From the NCBI GenBank assembly GCA_946183715.1, contig CAMHDB010000043.1:1-10451 (forward strand): 10,451 nucleotides of DNA, given 5' to 3'. Made by a program: the position numbers and the translations under genes. Position 1 is the first letter of the stretch. Each line of letters begins with the position of its first letter. Below, piece after piece: positions 6,170-10,451 of the stretch. The notes under the pieces are model-generated. The model ran no database searches, was not told the origin of the DNA, and worked only from the letters and a program-made list of their open reading frames with translations. The stretch is from an uncultured Oscillibacter sp. GTDB taxonomy: Bacteria; Bacillota; Clostridia; Oscillospirales; Oscillospiraceae.

Positions 6170-6601
6170 ATGAAAAAACTGAATACGAAAGCGGGCTTTA
6201 CGCTCGCGGAACTGCTCATCGTGGTCGCGATTATCGCCGTACTGGTGGCTATCGCTATCCCCGTGTTCACGAGTCGTTTGGAGGCCTCGCGGGAAGCCAC
6301 CGACATCGCCAACCAGAGAGCCGCGAAGGCCGCTGCACTGGTTTCTTACATGGACGCCACTAGTCCAGACGCCGCAGGTGTCAGTTATTATTTCAACGCC
6401 GCGACTGGTTTGGTTGCGGCCGCGAATACAGGCATTGTGGGATATGGCAAAGGTACTACCGTCGTTGGCAACAGCAATAATACACAGGATGGTTATAATC
6501 CCTCCGCTGATTGCGTTGGCAAAATCGTCAAAGTAACGATTGTACCCGGAGGAAGCGGAGCGGAGCCGACCATTACGGTTGCGTGGGAAGCGGCGGCATA
6601 A
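6170..6601 (+). CDS. Type IV pilin-like protein with class III signal peptide
   Basis: This 143-residue prepilin would be cut by prepilin peptidase and assembled into a type IV pilus or pseudopilus fibre at the membrane. The leader MKKLNTKAG ends in the required G9 (-1). FTLAELLIVVAIIAVLVAI follows, with F10 as +1 and E14 as the conserved Glu at +5; the hydrophobic helix runs to about residue 33, with P31 at mature position 22 as in PilA. The rest is a small Ala/Gly/Ser/Asn-rich globular domain with one cysteine (C115), so no disulfide loop is possible within one subunit. The start is fixed by AGGAGG and the leader. No assembly ATPase, platform protein or peptidase is nearby, so it is an orphan pilin here. 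Its C-terminal half is visibly richer in A and T than neighbouring genes, which may reflect fast evolution or transfer. Which machine uses it (pilus, secretion, DNA uptake) is unknown. Confidence 0.93.
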   Translation: MKKLNTKAGFTLAELLIVVAIIAVLVAIAIPVFTSRLEASREATDIANQRAAKAAALVSYMDATSPDAAGVSYYFNAATGLVAAANTGIVGYGKGTTVVGNSNNTQDGYNPSADCVGKIVKVTIVPGGSGAEPTITVAWEAAA

Positions 6602-6638
6602 CTATAACAACTTAAACAGCCCTGACATGCAACGCGCG

Positions 6639-6669
6639 GCCCTCTCCCGGAAACGGGGGAGGGCGTTTT
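6639..6669 (+). terminator. Intrinsic terminator after the pilin gene
   Basis: GCCCTCTCCCG (6639-6649) pairs over 11 bp (one G-U) with CGGGGGAGGGC (6654-6664) around a GAAA tetraloop, followed by GTTTT. It lies 38 bases after the pilin stop. Only about 40 bases separate it from the amidase Shine-Dalgarno, and I find no good promoter there, so the amidase may depend on readthrough. Confidence 0.9.
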
Positions 6670-6723
6670 ACAAGTTCACTCCTTTTCCGTGCGGCGCATA
6701 GCATGGGAAGAGGAGTGATTTTT

Positions 6724-7467
6724 ATGCCCATTGTCTTTTTGAGCCCGTCCACGCAGGACTGGAACCCCTACGTAACCGGAAGCGGCTCCGAGGAATACCA
6801 TATGAACCAGCTCACGGACGCCCTGATTCCGTACTTGCAGGCCAACGCCATCCGCTACGAGCGCAACGACCCCGACGGCACCGCCGCCGACGCTATCCGG
6901 CAGGGCAATTCCGGCAACTACGACTTCTATCTTGCGTTGCACTCCAACGCGTCGCCGGAGGCTCTCGCCGGACGCGTCCGGGGAATCATCGTGTTCTACT
7001 ACCCCGGGAGCGCCAAGGGATTCCGCGCCGCCGAGCTTATCGCCGAGGAACTCCGCGCCGTCTACCCGAACCCGGAACTTGTCACGACACGCCCGACAAC
7101 CTCTCTGGGGGAAGTCCGCCGCCCGAGCGCGCCGTCGGTACTCGTCGAAATCGGCTACCACGACAACTACGAGGACGCGGTGTGGATTGAGAACAGTCGC
7201 GACGAAATCGCCGCCGCGCTGGCCCGCGCCCTGACCGAGTATTTCGAGGTGCCGTTCATCGAACCTATGGAACCGTTCCCCGCCGTGGTACGCCTCAACT
7301 ACGGCACGCTGAATCTGCGCGAGCGTCCCGAATCCGGCGCGCCGATTATCGCCGACCTGCCCAACGGCGGGGAAGTCATGGTTTACGGCGCGTGGGAGGG
7401 CTGGTACGTCGTCTACTGGCGCGACTACGCCGGGTACGCCGCCGCCGCGTATATCGACCGCGAGTGA
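6724..7467 (+). CDS. N-acetylmuramoyl-L-alanine amidase with C-terminal SH3 domain
   Basis: This 247-residue protein is predicted to cut the amide bond between muramic acid and the stem peptide of peptidoglycan. An amidase_3-type catalytic domain spans about residues 3-177: FLSPSTQ at the start, the Glu ligand region SEEYHM (22-27), LALHSN with H73, and VLVEIGYHDN with E142 and H146. A bacterial SH3 domain covers about 188-245 and includes the typical LNLRERP; it probably binds the wall. The usual first zinc-ligand His is not seen: the position reads PSTQ. There is no signal peptide or membrane segment, so export is unexplained. ATG 6724 is chosen over the in-frame ATG at 6703 because AGAGGAG (6709-6715) lies 8 bases before it. 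It faces the hydrolase gene tail to tail with one base between the stops. Confidence 0.88.
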   Translation: MPIVFLSPSTQDWNPYVTGSGSEEYHMNQLTDALIPYLQANAIRYERNDPDGTAADAIRQGNSGNYDFYLALHSNASPEALAGRVRGIIVFYYPGSAKGFRAAELIAEELRAVYPNPELVTTRPTTSLGEVRRPSAPSVLVEIGYHDNYEDAVWIENSRDEIAAALARALTEYFEVPFIEPMEPFPAVVRLNYGTLNLRERPESGAPIIADLPNGGEVMVYGAWEGWYVVYWRDYAGYAAAAYIDRE

Positions 7468-7468
7468 C

Positions 7469-8068
7469 TTACAAGTAGCGCTGTATCCATTTGTCGAGGA
7501 AGGCCATTTGTTCCGGGGTGTGGAACCAGTGTTCGCCGCCGGGCATGGTTTCCAAGTCCGCGCCGTGTGCGTCGGCGAAGGCCCGCACGGTGTCGGGGGC
7601 CGTCAGGCTGTCGCCGTCCCCGTACAGGATTCGCGTCGGGGCCGTCCATACTACCGGGTGTTCCCGCACGTAGCGCAGATACTCCCACGACAGTTTCTCC
7701 CCGAAGTCGGTTTCGATTTCCAGCCGCGTTTCCAAGTCCGCCTCCGTCACGCCTGCCCACGACAGCATGTCGCGTATCAGGCGTTCCATGTCCACAACAG
7801 GCGAAATGAACAGCGCCTGCGCGACGGGCTTGCCTTGTAGGGCGTTCATCGTGAAATACGCCCCGACGCTGTTCGCAATGACCGCGACCGTGTCGTACTC
7901 CGCAAGCAGTCCGTCGAAAGCCGCGCGGAGTTCGTCCTTGGTGTCCCACGGCGCGGAGCCGTGATAGTCGAGGCCGGATACGTCGTAGCCGCGACACAAG
8001 CCCCGGTAATGTTCCGCCTCTCTGGCGTTCCCGCCTTTGCCGTGTACGTACAGAATCGCGTTTCGCAT
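7469..8068 (-). CDS. Small alpha/beta hydrolase (YdeN/RBBP9-like serine hydrolase)
   Basis: This 199-residue, probably cytoplasmic serine hydrolase has an alpha/beta-hydrolase fold. The oxyanion-hole motif YVHGKGGN is at about 7-14. The nucleophile elbow IANSVGAYF puts Ser67 in an N-S-V-G turn instead of the usual G-x-S-x-G. The acid is D151 or D153 in LYGDGDSLTAP, and the base is His180 in PGGEHWF. The substrate cannot be inferred; esterases, thioesterases and peptidase-like members share this layout. The start at 8068 is supported by GGAGGT (8080-8075), 6 bases upstream. A longer in-frame start at 8101 is unlikely because it would lie upstream of the predicted -10 element. No terminator separates it from the convergent amidase gene. 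It diverges from polA. Confidence 0.85.
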   Translation of the reverse strand: MRNAILYVHGKGGNAREAEHYRGLCRGYDVSGLDYHGSAPWDTKDELRAAFDGLLAEYDTVAVIANSVGAYFTMNALQGKPVAQALFISPVVDMERLIRDMLSWAGVTEADLETRLEIETDFGEKLSWEYLRYVREHPVVWTAPTRILYGDGDSLTAPDTVRAFADAHGADLETMPGGEHWFHTPEQMAFLDKWIQRYL

Positions 8069-8091
8069 AGCGCCACCTCCGAATTTTGTCG

Positions 8092-8120
8092 ATTGTACCA
8101 CGCGCGCGCAAGGATTGCAA
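8092..8120 (-). promoter_or_regulatory. Sigma-A promoter of the hydrolase gene, sharing its -35 with polA
   Basis: Reading leftward, TTGCAA (8120-8115) is followed after 17 bases by TACAAT (8097-8092). TGG precedes the -10, giving an extended -10. Predicted start is near 8085, five bases upstream of the GGAGGT ribosome-binding site. The hexamer is its own reverse complement and is also the -35 of the rightward polA promoter. Confidence 0.65.
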
Positions 8121-8143
8121 ATCGCGCCGACATGCGCTATACT
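8115..8143 (+). promoter_or_regulatory. Sigma-A promoter of polA
   Basis: TTGCAA (8115-8120), a 17-base spacer and TATACT (8138-8143) predict a start near 8150. Shine-Dalgarno GGAGG (8161-8165) lies 10 bases before the ATG at 8176. Confidence 0.7.
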
Positions 8144-8175
8144 GTACCGGACACCACAGGGGAGGCGGACAGCGT

Positions 8176-10451
8176 ATGAAACTTCTGGTGCTTGACGGGA
8201 ACAGTATCCTGAACCGGGCCTACCACGGCGTGGCCCCGTTAATTACCCGCGACGGACTGCATACACAGGCGATTTTCGGCTTTCTGAATACCGTGCTTCC
8301 GGTCGAGAACAGGGAGAAGCCCGACGCGCTTTGTGTAACATTCGACGTACACGCGCCGACCTTCCGGCACGAGGCCGACGCGGCTTACAAGGCGAATCGA
8401 AAGCCCATGCCCGACGACTTGCGCGAACAAGTCCCGGTGCTCAAAGAGGTATTGGACGCGCTGAATATTCCGCGCTACGAGCTGGCCGGATTCGAGGCCG
8501 ACGACCTAATCGGCACGATTGCGAAGCGTTGCGAGGCGGCGGACTGGGAATGTGTCGTGCTCACCGGAGACCGGGATATTTTACAGCTTGTCAGCGACCG
8601 CACCACGGTTTTACTCCTCTCCAAGACGGGCCCCGTCGTCATGAATCCGGAGACGTTCCGGGAGAAGTACGGCTTTCCGCCCGCGAACATCGTCGACTTA
8701 AAGGCGCTCATGGGCGACGCGTCCGACAATATTCCGGGCGTCCCGGGCGTGGGCGAAAAGACTGCCTCCGCGCTCATTCAACAGTATGGGACGATTGAGG
8801 AACTTTACCGCCAAATGCCCGGAATCGACGCGAAACCGGGCGTTATCAAGAAACTGACGGCGGGGGAAGAAAGCGCGCGGCATTCCTACTGGCTGGCGAC
8901 TATCAAGACCGACGTGCCCCTAGACTTTACGCCGGAAGCGAATCTCCGCAAGGCCCCGGGGCCTAACGCCTACGCGCTGTTCCAGAAATTGGAACTGCGC
9001 AAGCTGTCGGAACGCCTGAACCTGAAAGCGCATGCGGAGACCGTCGCGGAGCCGGAGACGTTCACGGCGGCCTGTACGGTTGCCGCACTGCCGGACATGG
9101 ACGCGGTGACGGAAGCGCGGGAACGTCTGCGCGGCGGGGCGGTGTACGCGCGCGCGGACGAGGCGTTACAGCTTGTTGTACTGTACCAGTCGGGGGCGGC
9201 TTACGCGCTGGACGAGGCGTCTTTCTCGGGCGACTACGCCGCCGCCCTGCGCGTACTCTTTGACGGTACGCTGTCGCTTGTCGGGCACGGCGTCAAGGAC
9301 ACCATGCGCGAACTGCTACGGCGCGGGGTGTCGCCGGACGGCTGGGCCGACGATATTATGCTTATGGCGTATCTGCTCGACGCCACGGCGGGACGCTACG
9401 ACCTCGACCGGCTTTGCCGCAAGTACGGCGGCTTTACAATCGCGCGCGCGCCGGAGGCCGTACAGGAGGGCCAACAGCTTTCGCTATTGGACACGCCCGA
9501 AGTCCCGTCGCAGACGGAGCGCTACAACGAACTCGCGGCGGAGGCGCAAGCGCTGGAACGTCTGCGGGAAGTCATGGAGCCGAAATTACAGGATTGGAAC
9601 TTGACGGAACTGTACCAGAAGGCGGAATTTCCGCTTTGCCGGGTACTGGCGGAGATGGAACAGGCCGGGTGTCTTGTCGACTGCGGGGCGCTGTCGGCGT
9701 TCGGGGAACTGCTCGCGGGGCGAATCCGGGAACAGGAACAGACGATTTACAAACTCGCGGGGCACGAGTTCAACATCAATTCGCCGAAGCAGTTGGGCGC
9801 TGTCCTGTTCGACGAACAGAAACTCCCGCACGGCAAAAAGACGAAAACCGGATGGTCTACCAACGCGGACGTACTGGACAACCTCCGGGGGGAATCCGAA
9901 CTCGTCGCGGCGGTGCTCGACTACAGGCAGTACGCGAAACTCAAGTCGACGTATGCCGACGGACTGCTCAAGGCAATCGGGACGGACGGGCGCGTCCGGA
10001 CTTCCTTCCAGATGACCGCCACCGCCACGGGCCGACTGAGTTCCACGGAGCCGAATTTGCAGAACATCCCCACGCGTACCGACTTGGGAAGCGAAATACG
10101 GAAGATGTTTCTCCCGTCGCCGGGAAACGTACTGGTTGACGCCGACTACTCCCAAATCGAGTTGCGCCTGCTGGCGCATATCTCCGGCGACGAGGCCATG
10201 AAGCGGGCGTTTCTGGACGGCACCGACATTCACGCCGCGACCGCCGCGCAGGTATTCCATGTCGCGCCGGGGGACGTGTCCCCGGAAATGCGCCGCCACG
10301 CGAAAGCCGTCAATTTCGGTATCGTGTACGGAATTTCGGCGTTTTCTCTCTCGCAGGACATCGGCGTAAGCGTCGCGGAGGCGAAAGCGTATATGGACGG
10401 CTATTTCGAGGCGTTCCCGGGCGTCCGGCGCTATATGGACGGCGTCGTACA
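8176..10451 (+). CDS. polA: DNA polymerase I (C-terminus beyond window)
   Basis: PolA removes RNA primers and fills gaps in lagging-strand replication and excision repair. 758 residues are visible, in one open frame; about 100 are missing, including motif C with the second catalytic Asp. The 5'-nuclease domain (about 1-290) shows LVLDGNS with D7, FEADDLIGT, LTGDRDILQLV and the helix-hairpin-helix segment SDNIPGVPGVGEKTA (about 184-198). The middle domain corresponds to the 3'-5' exonuclease, but the Exo I DxE is replaced around YARADEA (324-330), so proofreading is probably lost, as in Bacillus PolA. The polymerase domain has the SSTEPNLQNIP motif, motif A VDADYSQIELR with D657, and the O-helix with R707, K711, F715 and Y719. 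The start is supported by its promoter and Shine-Dalgarno. Confidence 0.97.
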   Translation, partial: MKLLVLDGNSILNRAYHGVAPLITRDGLHTQAIFGFLNTVLPVENREKPDALCVTFDVHAPTFRHEADAAYKANRKPMPDDLREQVPVLKEVLDALNIPRYELAGFEADDLIGTIAKRCEAADWECVVLTGDRDILQLVSDRTTVLLLSKTGPVVMNPETFREKYGFPPANIVDLKALMGDASDNIPGVPGVGEKTASALIQQYGTIEELYRQMPGIDAKPGVIKKLTAGEESARHSYWLATIKTDVPLDFTPEANLRKAPGPNAYALFQKLELRKLSERLNLKAHAETVAEPETFTAACTVAALPDMDAVTEARERLRGGAVYARADEALQLVVLYQSGAAYALDEASFSGDYAAALRVLFDGTLSLVGHGVKDTMRELLRRGVSPDGWADDIMLMAYLLDATAGRYDLDRLCRKYGGFTIARAPEAVQEGQQLSLLDTPEVPSQTERYNELAAEAQALERLREVMEPKLQDWNLTELYQKAEFPLCRVLAEMEQAGCLVDCGALSAFGELLAGRIREQEQTIYKLAGHEFNINSPKQLGAVLFDEQKLPHGKKTKTGWSTNADVLDNLRGESELVAAVLDYRQYAKLKSTYADGLLKAIGTDGRVRTSFQMTATATGRLSSTEPNLQNIPTRTDLGSEIRKMFLPSPGNVLVDADYSQIELRLLAHISGDEAMKRAFLDGTDIHAATAAQVFHVAPGDVSPEMRRHAKAVNFGIVYGISAFSLSQDIGVSVAEAKAYMDGYFEAFPGVRRYMDGVV

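Noticed and set aside
6675..6704. A promoter TTCACT-18-TAGCAT between the pilin terminator and the amidase
   Set aside because: Its predicted start would fall inside the amidase Shine-Dalgarno and remove the ribosome-binding site.
1..10451. CRISPR arrays, tRNA or rRNA genes, insertion sequences, phage attachment sites
   Set aside because: I saw no regularly spaced repeats, no cloverleaf or T-loop consensus, no transposase or integrase frame and no paired terminal repeats.

Overview
The window looks like a chromosomal segment of a GC-rich, low-redundancy Firmicute, most likely a clostridial (Oscillospiraceae-like) gut bacterium. The evidence is protein style: an Smc ending like the Bacillus protein, a clostridial-type amidase with a C-terminal SH3 domain, a TtcA-like enzyme with clostridial motifs, and a PolA whose proofreading centre is degraded, as is usual in Firmicutes. 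Shine-Dalgarno sites are strong and sigma-A-type promoters are easy to read. The organism assignment is inference from sequence character, not from a database search.

Layout. Positions 1-3560 (minus strand) hold almost the whole smc gene; only the last few codons lie outside the window. A 234-bp divergent intergenic region carries an smc promoter and a promoter for a rightward three-gene operon (3795-5625): a purine-type phosphoribosyltransferase, the RuvX/YqgF nuclease-fold protein, and a TtcA-like tRNA-thiolation enzyme. That operon ends at a clear intrinsic terminator (5631-5670).

The 544 bp from 5626 to 6169 have no convincing protein gene but are dense in signals. They hold a strong promoter with an AT-rich upstream element, an approximately 145-nt multi-hairpin RNA that starts where the promoter predicts (5741-5885), a possible antisense promoter, a second strong terminator (6048-6080), a 55-nt stem-loop, and a ribosome-binding site displayed in a small hairpin loop just before a type IV pilin-like gene (6170-6601). 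This is the part of the window most likely to be undescribed: either a stand-alone structured small RNA, or a long regulatory leader controlling the pilin.

After the pilin comes a third terminator and an N-acetylmuramoyl-L-alanine amidase with an SH3 domain (6724-7467). This converges, with one base between stop codons, on a minus-strand alpha/beta hydrolase (7469-8068). The hydrolase and polA (8176 to the window end, C-terminus missing) are divergent. Their promoters appear to share one palindromic TTGCAA hexamer as the -35 element in both directions.

Functionally the genes are mostly housekeeping: chromosome organisation, DNA replication and repair, tRNA modification, purine salvage and wall turnover. 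The orphan pilin and its elaborate upstream RNA region stand out from this background.
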